NCBI GenBank assembly: GCA_944321465.1
Contig: CALULL010000005.1
Coordinates: forward strand, 62,001 to 126,000
DNA length: 64,000 bases
DNA from: an uncultured Bacteroides sp.
GTDB lineage: Bacteria; Bacteroidota; Bacteroidia; Bacteroidales; Bacteroidaceae
Reading direction: 5' to 3'
Shown here in pieces: positions 17,754-26,625 of the stretch (the first letter of the stretch is position 1; each line of letters starts with the position of its first letter). A program made the position numbers and the translations under genes. The notes below the pieces were generated by a model. It saw nothing but the letters and a program-made list of their open reading frames with translations. It had not been told where the DNA came from and made no database searches.

Positions 17754-17802
17754 CGAGGGAATGCCATGCACGGCAGTGCGTGCGGCATTCCCTCGCTTTT
17801 TG
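17754..17802 (+). terminator. rubrerythrin terminator
   Basis: A GC-rich stem with arms around GCGAGGGAATGCC and GGCATTCCCTCGC is followed by a short run of Ts (17798-17802). Confidence 0.8.
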
Positions 17803-17904
17803 TGTCGCCCCTGTGCGGGTGGTTCCCCGGAGCGGGCCGTGTGGCGGTGTCCTTGGGGGCTTAGGCGGACTGCCTGGGCGGCGTGCTTTGCGGATTCTCC
17901 TATA

Positions 17905-17942
17905 ATAAAAAAGGTGTGCCGCAGCACTTGGCGCGGCACACC
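17905..17942 (-). terminator. terminator of the leftward secreted-protein genes
   Basis: Arms GGTGTGCCGC and GCGGCACACC (17913-17942), read on the minus strand, are followed by TTTTTTATTATA. It lies 149 bp past the stop of the 18092-20620 gene. A second, T-less hairpin (GGGGCGTG with CACGCCCC, 17972-18006) lies between. Confidence 0.75.
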
Positions 17943-18091
17943 GGGATTTGGTTTATAGATTGTAGTTGTGAGGGGCGTGCGGCGTATATGCAGTACCACA
18001 CGCCCCAGGTAAACATGGAATGGTTTCGTAGGCCGGTCGCCTCCCGTTGCCGGGGGTGTGCCTTGGAGCGGGAGGAAACGGGCGTTCGGCT

Positions 18092-20620
18092 TTATTCTAC
18101 AACAACCTTACGCGTCTTGCCGTTCAGGCTTACCAGGTAGATGCCCGTGGGCAGCGCGATGTCGGCCTTGCCGTCAACGGTGGCGGTGGCCACGAGTTGT
18201 CCCGTCAGGCTGTAGACGTTGGCTGTCCCGGCTTCGGGGCTGTCGATGGACAGTTGTCCCTTGCCGCCCGTCACGCACAAGCCGTTGTCGGCTACGCCGT
18301 CGGCTATGCCGGTAGCGTCGCTAACCGAGAATACGATGCTGATGGCGTAGCCCTCGTCGCGCAGGTCGATAACGGGGAAGCCGGAGGCATCCATCAGGTA
18401 GTAGGTGTCTTCCGCTACTTCCTTGTCGTAGCAGGTGACCTTCAGTACGTTCTCGGCTTCGGAGTAGAGCAGTTCGACGTTTGGCATGTTGCCGTTGTCG
18501 TTGGTCAGGCCATAGACGTTTCCGTCGACAAATACGCGGGTGAAGTACATCGTATCCAGCTCGTCCCATTCGGCCTTCAGCTCGTCAAGGCTGATTTCGC
18601 CCAGCTCGTAGTCGCCGGTGAAGTCAAAGTGGGTCTCGGGCAGTTCTCCCGCCAGCACCTGTGGCGAGATGGTCAGGTTCAGCACGATGTTGATGTCCAG
18701 GTCTACTGCGGCACCCTCTTCGCCGATGTTCCAGTCAAATCCGGTGAGTTGTACCGGCTCGTTGTTCACTATTACGCTTTCCGAAGAGATGAGCAGTTCG
18801 AAGTATTTCTGTTCCATCGGGTTGGTGCGCAGGTTCAGCGACACGTTGGGAACTATTTCGCCCGTCTCGATGACGCGGAACTTGTAGGTCTGTCCGGAAA
18901 TGAAGGTTTCGTTGAACAGGTCTTCGCCCAGCAGTTCCGTCATGCTCTCGGCATAGCCGTCCAGATTCATGGGCTGGGAGACGGTGTAGGTGTCTATGAT
19001 GATAGACTCGGCATCGTATTGAGAGAGCAATGGTGCCTCGACCGTCAGCACGAGGTACAGCTCCAGCCCTTCCTCGCGCCAGTCGAGGTGCGAACCGTCC
19101 TCCTGTACCGTGGCCAGGTAGTAGTGTCCGCGGGCAACGACCGTATTGGCCCGTATGGTCAGATACAGCCCGTTGAAGGTGTTATAGGTAGCCGTCACGC
19201 CTTCCACTACTTCGGAGTTCTCGTCCAACAGCACGAACTCAGCCCCAGTGCTGGGGAATACCTCGTCGACGCGTTCGCCTGCGGCTTCGCGCAAGGGCGT
19301 GATGTCGTCCACAGAAGCCATAATGGACTCCTCGGCATCGCTCTGGGCGGTGACGACGGGCATTATCTCGCCTGCCGAAAGTTCGATGGTGAAGTTGTAC
19401 TGCTCGGTGAGGCGCAGGTCTTCGTGCTCGCCTGTCTCAAGGTTCAGCTTGCCCAAGTGGTAGACGGCCTTGTCGAACTCGGTCTCGGCAGGAACGCGGA
19501 CGGTGAGCCCGTCGGCTGTGGTGTAGGCAGAAAGGTTTGACAGGACAGAGGTGGTCACTACCAGCTCTTCTCCGGCTTCGTTGAAGAAGTAAACGTTGGT
19601 ATAGGCCGGGAACACTTGGTCGTAAAGCCCCTCTTCGATGGAGTTGAGTGCTTCCTTGACGTTGTCCATAGGGATGACAATTGTCTGAGCATTGTCGCTC
19701 ATTGGGAAGTGGGTAGCGGGCAGCTCGGCACTGGCCACGTAGTCGCCTTCGGGTTCTTCACCCGTGTCTCCGGCAGAGAGTTGGATGGTGAAGTTGTACT
19801 GTTCGGTGACACGCAAGTCCTCGTGTTCGGCCGTGCTGTTGTTCATTTTCCCGAGGTGGTAGACTGCTTGCGGAAACTCGGTTCCGGCGGCTACGCGGAC
19901 GCTGATGCCCTCGGCTGTGGTGTAGGCCGTCAGGCCGCTGCCTCCGAAGGGCGAGGAGGAGGGCACAGTCAGTTCTTCTCCGTTCTCGTCGAAGAAGTAG
20001 ATGGTAGTGTAGGCCGGGAATACTTGGTCGTACAGTCCCTCTTCGATGGCGTTGAGGGCTTCCTTGACGTTGTCCATCGGGATGACTACTGTCTGCGATG
20101 ACTCGCTCAGGGGGAAGTGGGTGGCGGGCAGCTCGGCACTGGCCACGTAGTCGCCTGCGGGCTCTTCACTGCTGTCGCCTGCTGAGAGCAGGATGGTGAA
20201 GTCGTACTGCGCGGTGACACGCAAGTCCTCGTGCTCGGCCGTGCTGTTGTTCATCTTTCCGAGGTGGTAGACAGCCTGTGGAAACTCTACGCCCGCTTGT
20301 ACGCGGACGCTGATGCCCTCGGCTGTGGTGTAGGCCGTCAGGCCGCTGCCTCCGAAGGGCGAAGAGGAGGGAACGTTCAGCTCCTCGCCGTCCTCGTCGA
20401 AGAAGTAGATGGTGGTATAGGCTGGGAACACTTGGTCATAAAGTCCCTCTTCGATGGCGTTGAGTGCTTCCTTGACGTTGTCCATCGGGATGACTACTGT
20501 CTGCGATGATTCACTCAGGGGGAAGTGGGTGGCCGGCAACTCGGCACTGGCCACGTAGGTCTGGGCCTTCGCTGTGAAGAAGCCCAGGCAAAGTAATAAC
20601 AACAAACATACCTTTTTCAT
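18092..20620 (-). CDS. exported protein of six tandem repeat domains with T9SS-like tail
   Basis: An 842-residue protein with a signal peptide (MKKVCLLLLLCLGFFTAKA). The body is six tandem domains at about residues 22-157, 158-293, 294-419, 420-529, 530-651 and 652-769. The first two are almost identical; the third is close and the rest diverged. Repeats 1-3 open with YVASAELPATHFP and hold IPMDNVKEALN and FPAYT; all six share the alternation of a predicted helix and beta strands. The domain resembles families such as DUF4859, but I am not sure. The last 70 or so residues look like a T9SS type A sorting domain (ANVYSLTGQLV, then LPTGIYLVSL, ending KTRKVVVE). It is probably secreted or surface-attached; ligand unknown. 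Confidence 0.8.
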   Translation of the reverse strand: MKKVCLLLLLCLGFFTAKAQTYVASAELPATHFPLSESSQTVVIPMDNVKEALNAIEEGLYDQVFPAYTTIYFFDEDGEELNVPSSSPFGGSGLTAYTTAEGISVRVQAGVEFPQAVYHLGKMNNSTAEHEDLRVTAQYDFTILLSAGDSSEEPAGDYVASAELPATHFPLSESSQTVVIPMDNVKEALNAIEEGLYDQVFPAYTTIYFFDENGEELTVPSSSPFGGSGLTAYTTAEGISVRVAAGTEFPQAVYHLGKMNNSTAEHEDLRVTEQYNFTIQLSAGDTGEEPEGDYVASAELPATHFPMSDNAQTIVIPMDNVKEALNSIEEGLYDQVFPAYTNVYFFNEAGEELVVTTSVLSNLSAYTTADGLTVRVPAETEFDKAVYHLGKLNLETGEHEDLRLTEQYNFTIELSAGEIMPVVTAQSDAEESIMASVDDITPLREAAGERVDEVFPSTGAEFVLLDENSEVVEGVTATYNTFNGLYLTIRANTVVARGHYYLATVQEDGSHLDWREEGLELYLVLTVEAPLLSQYDAESIIIDTYTVSQPMNLDGYAESMTELLGEDLFNETFISGQTYKFRVIETGEIVPNVSLNLRTNPMEQKYFELLISSESVIVNNEPVQLTGFDWNIGEEGAAVDLDINIVLNLTISPQVLAGELPETHFDFTGDYELGEISLDELKAEWDELDTMYFTRVFVDGNVYGLTNDNGNMPNVELLYSEAENVLKVTCYDKEVAEDTYYLMDASGFPVIDLRDEGYAISIVFSVSDATGIADGVADNGLCVTGGKGQLSIDSPEAGTANVYSLTGQLVATATVDGKADIALPTGIYLVSLNGKTRKVVVE

Positions 20621-20667
20621 AATACTACGTTTTTATTAGTGAAACAATCTTGTCCTTTCAGCTAGGG

Positions 20668-20703
20668 GCAGGGAGAGGTAAGGTAGTTCTCTCTCCCGCC
20701 CGT
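20668..20703. terminator. hairpin between secreted-protein genes
   Basis: Arms GGGAGAG and CTCTCCC, extended by GGG and CCC, lie downstream of the 20764-22701 stop. There is no T-tract, so termination is uncertain. Confidence 0.4.
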
Positions 20704-20763
20704 ATGGTTAGGCCGGGGCGAGGCAGGGCGGTTTGTTCCTGCGTGTACCTGCCTCTGTCCGGG

Positions 20764-22701
20764 TTATTTGGCCAGCTTGCCGGTGGCGATACCTTCGGGG
20801 GTGTTGACCATGTAGAGGTATACGCCCTGGGGAAGCCTGTCGAGCGACACGGTGCGTGCGTCTGCCACGTCTTGCGCGAAGACCAGCACGCCGCTCAGCG
20901 AGTAGACGCGTACGTCGGAGCAGCCTTCGGGCAGAAGCAGGGAGTGGCCGTCGTACCTCACTTGGGCTTCTGTGGCAGGCATCGTGCTGTCAATGCCCAG
21001 CGGGCTGCCGTCCAGGTTGAGTATGTCGGCGTTGACTATTGTCCCGTCCGTGGCATCTATCAGCAGGGCGGCGACTGCTATGCGCACACCCGAAGCGATG
21101 TTGGGACACGCTTTCAGGTCTATCTCTATCTCGTGCCCGTAGGTTTCATCCAGTGTGGCGTTGGCAGTAAGTTCGTTGCCGTTGAATGACGGGAAGATGC
21201 CGCAGGCCACGTCGTCGTAAGCCAGGTTGTAGACGTATTGCTGGCCGTAGATGCCGCCTTTGCCGAAGTCGCCGAACGTGGGGTACTCCCCTGTGGCCAG
21301 ATAGTTGCTTTGCACGCCCGGTGCTGTGTAGTTGCTCGAAGTGACTGCGTAGGCTATGTGGTAGGTCTTGCCCGGGGCGTTGAGTACGAAGCGCGTGTCG
21401 GTCGACACGTGTGCCACGCTGTCGGCATCCATTTCGATGGACGTGATGCGCACTTCGGCCTCGGGCAGCAGGGCCAGCTCGGCCACGAAGGCATCGTGGA
21501 ACGAGCCGGGACCTTCCAGTTCATACGAGTCGGTCGTGGGGGTTACGGTGGCTCTGTTGCGGTTCACCCGTCCTGTGGGGAAGGCGTTGAAGCCCATGTT
21601 CCCGTCGTACTCTGCAATGGCCATGGCATCCTGGTTGTGGACGGCTATGGGTACCACGTTGTCGGGGTACTTCTCTTTCAGGTAGTCCAGCACGATGATG
21701 CCCAGCGGACACCAGCCGCACCACTGGCCTGTGCCTTCCTCTATCACCACTTTGTGCATGGGTTCAAACGGAATCAAGGCCACCGAGTCGGTAATCTGTG
21801 TGGTCGTTTCGCCATACGTCACGCCTATCTGTACCGGCTGGTAGTTGCCAAGTGCGGTGAGCGTGAGGGGCTGGTCGAAGGTTATTTCGCGGCTTTCGCC
21901 CGGGGCAATGTCCATCGAGGCGAACTCCTGTTCGTAGCGGGTGCCGTCGGCTGCCACATAGTAGGCCTGGAAGGTGCCGATGGTTTCGTCGATAGCCTCC
22001 ACCGTGGCTTTCACCTCTATCGTGGGTTCGGTCGTGTAGACGGGCAGGCCGCTCTCCAGTGTCAGGTACTGGCGCGTCATTACAAACACGTCGTCCAGAC
22101 AGAGGATGTTCTTGTCGTAGCTGTTGTTGACGAAGGCCACGTAGATGCTCTGCCCGGCATAGTCGTCGAGCGGCAGGCGGTGGGTTGTCCATTCGCCGTC
22201 GGTGTTGCCCGTCGGGCCGCTTTCTTCCTCGTCGATGGCAAAGACGGGCTGTCCCGTGAAGTCGGCGGGCGTGTTGCCCGTGGTCGATATGTAGACGGCA
22301 ATGCCGTCGCGCAGTTCCAGGTCGAGGGCCTGCGAGTTCCAGCTCAGCACGTAGCCTTCGCCGGGGATGCTGATGGGGTTCACCGTCACGAGCCAGTCGT
22401 TGGCCTGCCCGGCGGGACGGTAAGAAGAGGTCGAGCCGGCAAAGATGTTGGTCGACGTGTTGGTGTCTTGCAAGGTGAGCAGCCAGCCGGTGTCTGTCGA
22501 GAAGCCAAGCTGAATCATCGTGGTCGAAGGCGTTAGCCCGTCCTCGTCGTAGGCCACGAACTGTGCCCGTGTTTCGGCGTTCTGAAAGTCGCATGCGAAG
22601 AGCACGTCTTCTCCTGCCGCAGTTTGGGCGACAGCGGCCGAGGGCACGAGTCCCAGGCCGAGCGTTGCGGCCAGCAGGCGTATGGATAAGTCTTTTTTCA
22701 T
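20764..22701 (-). CDS. Omp28-like exported protein with thioredoxin fold and T9SS-like tail
   Basis: A 645-residue secreted protein with a signal peptide (cleavage near SAAVAQT). Residues about 30-210 look like a jelly-roll 'choice-of-anchor / cleaved adhesin' domain (FACDFQNAETRAQF, then DWLVTVNPISIP, then LCLDDVFV). A thioredoxin-like domain follows, with CGWC near residue 327 in EEGTGQWCGWCP, as in Omp28-related proteins. The C-terminus (VRVYSLSGVLVF, then LPQGVYLYMV) is a T9SS type A sorting-like domain. Intact CxxC residues suggest possible redox activity outside the cell, but this is inference. Its closest local relative is the next gene upstream (22902-24728). Confidence 0.82.
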   Translation of the reverse strand: MKKDLSIRLLAATLGLGLVPSAAVAQTAAGEDVLFACDFQNAETRAQFVAYDEDGLTPSTTMIQLGFSTDTGWLLTLQDTNTSTNIFAGSTSSYRPAGQANDWLVTVNPISIPGEGYVLSWNSQALDLELRDGIAVYISTTGNTPADFTGQPVFAIDEEESGPTGNTDGEWTTHRLPLDDYAGQSIYVAFVNNSYDKNILCLDDVFVMTRQYLTLESGLPVYTTEPTIEVKATVEAIDETIGTFQAYYVAADGTRYEQEFASMDIAPGESREITFDQPLTLTALGNYQPVQIGVTYGETTTQITDSVALIPFEPMHKVVIEEGTGQWCGWCPLGIIVLDYLKEKYPDNVVPIAVHNQDAMAIAEYDGNMGFNAFPTGRVNRNRATVTPTTDSYELEGPGSFHDAFVAELALLPEAEVRITSIEMDADSVAHVSTDTRFVLNAPGKTYHIAYAVTSSNYTAPGVQSNYLATGEYPTFGDFGKGGIYGQQYVYNLAYDDVACGIFPSFNGNELTANATLDETYGHEIEIDLKACPNIASGVRIAVAALLIDATDGTIVNADILNLDGSPLGIDSTMPATEAQVRYDGHSLLLPEGCSDVRVYSLSGVLVFAQDVADARTVSLDRLPQGVYLYMVNTPEGIATGKLAK

Positions 22702-22810
22702 TTTTAGGTTCTGTTTATTGTTAGGTTAAAAACGTTGGGGTTGCTTTTGTCGTGGCATCCGTCCGGCTCTTTGGAAGGCCGGTTCGGAAGCCTGGCCGAG
22801 GGCGCGCGGT

Positions 22811-22890
22811 GGCACGCCTTTGCCCGTTTCCGGGCAGTCCTTTGCTTCCGTGGTGGCAATCCTTCGCCCGCTTGGGGGCAGAGGTATGCC
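22811..22890. repeat. 22-bp palindromic array, copy 4
   Basis: Four units with centres at 22817.5, 22839.5, 22861.5 and 22883.5, all exactly 22 bp apart; the last, GGCAGAGGTATGCC, is the best. The array ends only 12 bp from the stop codon of the 22902-24728 gene, in the gap between two secreted-protein genes. A related TTGGGGTT word occurs upstream near 22732. Confidence 0.85.
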
Positions 22891-22901
22891 CGCTGGCGGG
22901 G

Positions 22902-24728
22902 CTACAGGATGATTTTGCCTGTCTCCACTCCGTCGGGTCCTTCGGCCAGGAAGAGGTAGACACCGGCGGGCAGGCCGGCAAGCGAGACGGTGCGTGTGCC
23001 GCCCTGTGCCGAGAGCGCCAGCACACCGCTCGGCGAGAACACCTGCAGGCTGCGGCAGCCTTCGGGCAAGTGCAGCGACTGCCCGTCGAACGTCACGCCG
23101 GGCGTTGTCCGCTCCGTCGTGGAAATGCCGGTGGGCACGAAGCTGTGCAGTTCCTGCGAGGTGGCGTTGTACACTTGGCAGTCATTGTAGTCGGCGGCGT
23201 TGTAGTTGCCCACGAATGCCACCACTTCCATCTGCTTCATGTTCCATTCCCGGGGCACCTCCACGGTGTAGGTCTTCTCGAAGCCCTCGTCCAGCGCGAT
23301 GGGGTCGCCCCACGTGTCGCTGAGGCTTTGCCGCAACGAGTGCCTGTGGTAGTAGTTTCCGGCTGCGCCTGCCTGGTTTTCGGTGAAGATGCTGTCCTCC
23401 GTCAGGTAGACAAAGAGGCGGTCGTCGTGGCCTTCGGGCAGGGGCAGCAGGCTTTCGCCCGTCACGTGTATGGTGAGTTGCCGGTAGTTGTCTCCGCCTT
23501 CGCTTGTCACCTCCAGCTGCACGGTGGCAAAGGCGGGCGTGGCGAGGGCGTCGGCAATGACCTCTTCCAGATAGCCCACTCCGCCTATCGGTCCGCCGTG
23601 GCCGTAGGTGTACATGCCGGGATAGCGGTCGTAGCGGTTGGTGCGGTCCATCATGTAGGCCGGGGCAAACTTCATGGTGCCGTAGAACCATTCGTAGTCC
23701 ACGCTGGCATCGACGGTGAAGGGGTCGGTGTAGTAGCCCGAGTGGTGGCCCACCTCCACGATGCGGTGGTTGCCGTCCACCACGTAGTCTATGCCTGCGT
23801 GGGCGGCGGGGCAGTTGGTACACAGCTCGGTGGAGAATACCTCCATGAGCGCGTTGCGCTGCACGAACTCGTCGAGGCACGTATAATGATAGGTGTCCGA
23901 TGCGTTGTCGCTGTCGTCCAGGTCGGGCTGGCCGTTGACGGCTGTAAGCTCTACCGTCAGGTCGTATTGCCCGCTCTCGGCAAAGGTCGGGCCTTGCAGC
24001 CTGATGCCGCTCTGGCCCAGGTAGGGTATGTTCAGTCCTTCCACAGTTTCGGTTTCGGTTTGTCCGTCGTATCGGTAGGTAAAGGTGAGGCTGTTTATCG
24101 TGGTCACGCCTTTGTTGAACACCGTGCCCTCTATCTCATTGGGCTGCCCGCTGACGGCGTAGAGGAAAGGCGTGCGGCATTGCCACACGGCATTGTGGGC
24201 GGGCAGTTCGTCGCCCCGCACCACGCCATAGATGGCTATGCTGTAAGCATCGTTCTCGTAGGGCACCCATTTGCCGTTCTGTAGCGAGAACTCCGGTCCG
24301 TCGAAGCGGCGGGGTGCGTAGGACACGGGGCAGGACTTCAGCGTGAAGCCCAGGTAGAGGCTGTCGCCGCTCAGCTCGTAAGGTTCGTCCAGGACGATTT
24401 CGTTCCATCCCGTCCTGCTCACCTGGGCCGGGAACACGCGGTCGTAGGGCTCGTCCAGGCTTTGCGTCACGAACACCTGTACGTCTTCGGCCTGCCGGGG
24501 GTAGTTGACGTACAGATAGACCTTTTCCAGACTGTTGCCTGCCAGGAGCCGCATGTAGGACTGGGGGAAGAAGAGGGCTGCGCCTGTTATGTCGCTGCCC
24601 GACATGCTCACGCCGCGTCCTTCACAGTTGCCCAGATACACGGAGTCGGCTGCCGCCGCGTCCGTCTGGGCTGCGGCGGAAATCGCAGCTTGCAGGAGTA
24701 TGATGAGGCTGAGTAGGTGTTTCTTCAT
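22902..24728 (-). CDS. Omp28-like exported protein, second copy
   Basis: A 608-residue secreted protein with a signal peptide (MKKHLLSLIILLQAAISAAA). It has an N-terminal beta-rich domain, a middle CARDB-like stretch (NEIEGTVFNKGVTTINSLTFTY) and a thioredoxin-like Omp28 domain, where the motif is CTNC (C303, in STELCTNCPAA). The C-terminal sorting-like domain (LHLPEGCRSLQVFSPSGVL, then LPAGVYLFLAEGPDG) is strikingly similar to that of the 20764-22701 protein, arguing for duplication. A long inverted repeat separates it from the gene upstream. Function unknown. Confidence 0.82.
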   Translation of the reverse strand: MKKHLLSLIILLQAAISAAAQTDAAAADSVYLGNCEGRGVSMSGSDITGAALFFPQSYMRLLAGNSLEKVYLYVNYPRQAEDVQVFVTQSLDEPYDRVFPAQVSRTGWNEIVLDEPYELSGDSLYLGFTLKSCPVSYAPRRFDGPEFSLQNGKWVPYENDAYSIAIYGVVRGDELPAHNAVWQCRTPFLYAVSGQPNEIEGTVFNKGVTTINSLTFTYRYDGQTETETVEGLNIPYLGQSGIRLQGPTFAESGQYDLTVELTAVNGQPDLDDSDNASDTYHYTCLDEFVQRNALMEVFSTELCTNCPAAHAGIDYVVDGNHRIVEVGHHSGYYTDPFTVDASVDYEWFYGTMKFAPAYMMDRTNRYDRYPGMYTYGHGGPIGGVGYLEEVIADALATPAFATVQLEVTSEGGDNYRQLTIHVTGESLLPLPEGHDDRLFVYLTEDSIFTENQAGAAGNYYHRHSLRQSLSDTWGDPIALDEGFEKTYTVEVPREWNMKQMEVVAFVGNYNAADYNDCQVYNATSQELHSFVPTGISTTERTTPGVTFDGQSLHLPEGCRSLQVFSPSGVLALSAQGGTRTVSLAGLPAGVYLFLAEGPDGVETGKIIL

Positions 24729-24772
24729 TCGCGTAGGTTTTAGTCGTTGTTCAAAATGCTGTTGCGGAAAGT

Positions 24773-24831
24773 AAATCAGGGAACGTCCTGGTTTTCCTGG
24801 CAGGGAAGCGGCCAGGACGTATCCCTGATTT
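24773..24831. terminator. long inverted repeat between secreted-protein genes
   Basis: Arms 24773-24791 and 24812-24831 are complementary apart from one bulge (AAATCAGGGA then CGTCCTGG). T-rich sequence follows on both strands, so it probably terminates the leftward 24900-26318 transcript. Confidence 0.7.
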
Positions 24832-24899
24832 TTAGGTTACCTTAATAAACGCCTTCTGTCACAGATGTCGTTGGTCAATGAAAAAGTTCTTTTACAGCT

Positions 24900-26318
24900 T
24901 TATTTTACGATTACTTTTTGAATTTTCGCGTAGTTCTTGCCCGTCACCTTCACGATGTAGACACCGGCTCCGAGCTGTCCGAGGTCCAGGTTGCCGCTGT
25001 CGGCTCCGGCTCCGGCCTGGAGCATACGGTTGCCGTTCAGGCTGTAGACGGCCACTTCGTTGTACAGTCCTTCTACGCTGAGCACGTTGTCGGCATAGTG
25101 CAGCACGGCTTCGCCGTTGGCGGCTGTCTGGCCGATGCCTGTCTCGTCTTCGTCGAAGCAGATGACCAGGGGGCATTGTATAGCACCACCCATTGCCGAA
25201 ACAACGTATGAGGAGGCAAACGTGCGCTCTTCTGCGTCTACGTCGTTAATGGCTGCGGGGCTGGCGGTGCTCCCTTCGGTCGTCAGGTCGAACATCATTC
25301 TGTAGTAGCTCATCAGGGAAGTTACGCCGCCGTCGTAGTAGACCGTGCCGCCGCCGCCCAGTAAACCGCCACCGAAGAACTTACCGTCGTTTCCGCCTGC
25401 TGTCAACGCCGTTTCAACTATTTGTACGCTTTCATCCGTGGCGTTTTCCTGGCTGAAGTCTTCGGGGATTGTCCACAGGATACCCTCCATACTATATTGG
25501 CTTGCGGAAAAGTATCCGCCTACTTGTGTCAGGTCTCGGCTGAAGCAGTAAAGCTGGCCCTCGTAGAATTCTTCCCACTTGTCGGGGTTGGAGATTGCCG
25601 GCTCGGTGCCGATGAGGCGTACCATCTTGCCGTCTTTCCATACGGCGGGGCTGCGCGTACCGTCGTCCCATTCGGCCCAGCCGCACATCATGGTGCCGTC
25701 GGGCGACATGTCGTTTATCCTGCAACCTTGGCCTAAGTAGGTGATGGTGTCGATGCGCTCAATCATGCCGTCGCGCCACAGCACGGGCACGGTGGCACCG
25801 CCGGTCTCGATCGTCTGTCCCGGCAGAGCGTCGGAGGTTGCGATGTGTCCCGACACCTGTCCGCCGATGAGGCTGCCGTCCGGGCTGATGCACATGGCAC
25901 TCACAGCAGCACTGTTCTTCTCGACCAGCGTGGGCAGAGGTGTCCACGTTCCATCTTTATAAATGCCCGGTACTATTCCCAGCGTGGCATCCTGATAGTA
26001 GCCTACGGCAGTGCCGTCGTCGGCCACGTCCTGCAAGGCACAGCTGTAGCCTTGAGCCATGTTGCCCTCTTCGTCCACACCGAACACGTCGACGAACTCT
26101 TTTGTCTCCCGGTCCCAGATGAAGGATGCGTTGGTGGTGAGCTCATCGTAGCCTACGGCATAGCGTCCGTTGTCGGACACCGCCTGTACGATGCCGGGGA
26201 TTTCCTGAGTGAAGTAGAAGGTGGCAATCATCTTAGGTCTTTCGTCCTGTGCAAAGATGTTCTGTGCCGTGGCAAGGCAGCCCGTGAGAGCTGTCGCTAA
26301 TAGTAGATAGTTTTTCAT
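24900..26318 (-). CDS. exported HAF-repeat beta-propeller-like protein with T9SS-like tail
   Basis: A 472-residue secreted protein: signal peptide (cleavage near NIFAQDE), then repeated blades resembling extracellular HAF repeats, for example AVSDNGRYAVGY, QDVADDGTAVGYY, MCISPDGSLIGG and NDMSPDGTMMCGW. A glycine-rich stretch (GGNDGKFFGGGLLGGGG) follows. The last 70 or so residues are a T9SS type A sorting-like domain (VAVYSLNGNRML, then LGAGVYIVKV, ending KIQKVIVK). It is the first of four leftward genes for secreted proteins and is probably surface-exposed. Binding partner unknown. Confidence 0.8.
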   Translation of the reverse strand: MKNYLLLATALTGCLATAQNIFAQDERPKMIATFYFTQEIPGIVQAVSDNGRYAVGYDELTTNASFIWDRETKEFVDVFGVDEEGNMAQGYSCALQDVADDGTAVGYYQDATLGIVPGIYKDGTWTPLPTLVEKNSAAVSAMCISPDGSLIGGQVSGHIATSDALPGQTIETGGATVPVLWRDGMIERIDTITYLGQGCRINDMSPDGTMMCGWAEWDDGTRSPAVWKDGKMVRLIGTEPAISNPDKWEEFYEGQLYCFSRDLTQVGGYFSASQYSMEGILWTIPEDFSQENATDESVQIVETALTAGGNDGKFFGGGLLGGGGTVYYDGGVTSLMSYYRMMFDLTTEGSTASPAAINDVDAEERTFASSYVVSAMGGAIQCPLVICFDEDETGIGQTAANGEAVLHYADNVLSVEGLYNEVAVYSLNGNRMLQAGAGADSGNLDLGQLGAGVYIVKVTGKNYAKIQKVIVK

Positions 26319-26625
26319 AATAGTACGTTTAGTTAGTTAGCTCTAAAACTTTTATCGATAGCGAAATTATACATTTTCAGAGCAATATGAAGCGAAATGG
26401 GCCGGGAATGGTTTCTGATTTAAGAATAAGTAATGCGGGCGTTTCCTTTTTGCGTAATTGTGTGACGGGGGTGGCGGTCGGGGGAGACATTGCGAGAGCG
26501 GAAGCGGGCGCGGCTGCCCTTGCCGGAAAAGGTGTGCCGCGCCTGTCGGGCACACTTCGGACTGTGCGTCTCGCCGCAGGGGGAAGGGGGAGGTGGTTGT
26601 GGAGAAACTGGGGGGAGGGGGATGT
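26319..26625. other. intergenic gap with degenerate palindromic array
   Basis: The right part holds two degenerate dyads (centres near 26531.5 and 26555.5, the first reading GGAAAAGGTGTGCC). The left part, next to the 26318 start, is A/T-rich and probably holds the promoter of that gene: a minus-strand TAATTTCG is close to TAnnTTTG. I see no gene here. Confidence 0.4.

Noticed and set aside
17972-18006. Hairpin GGGGCGTG/CACGCCCC as a terminator
   Set aside because: No T-tract on either strand; the hairpin at 17905-17942 is the better terminator.
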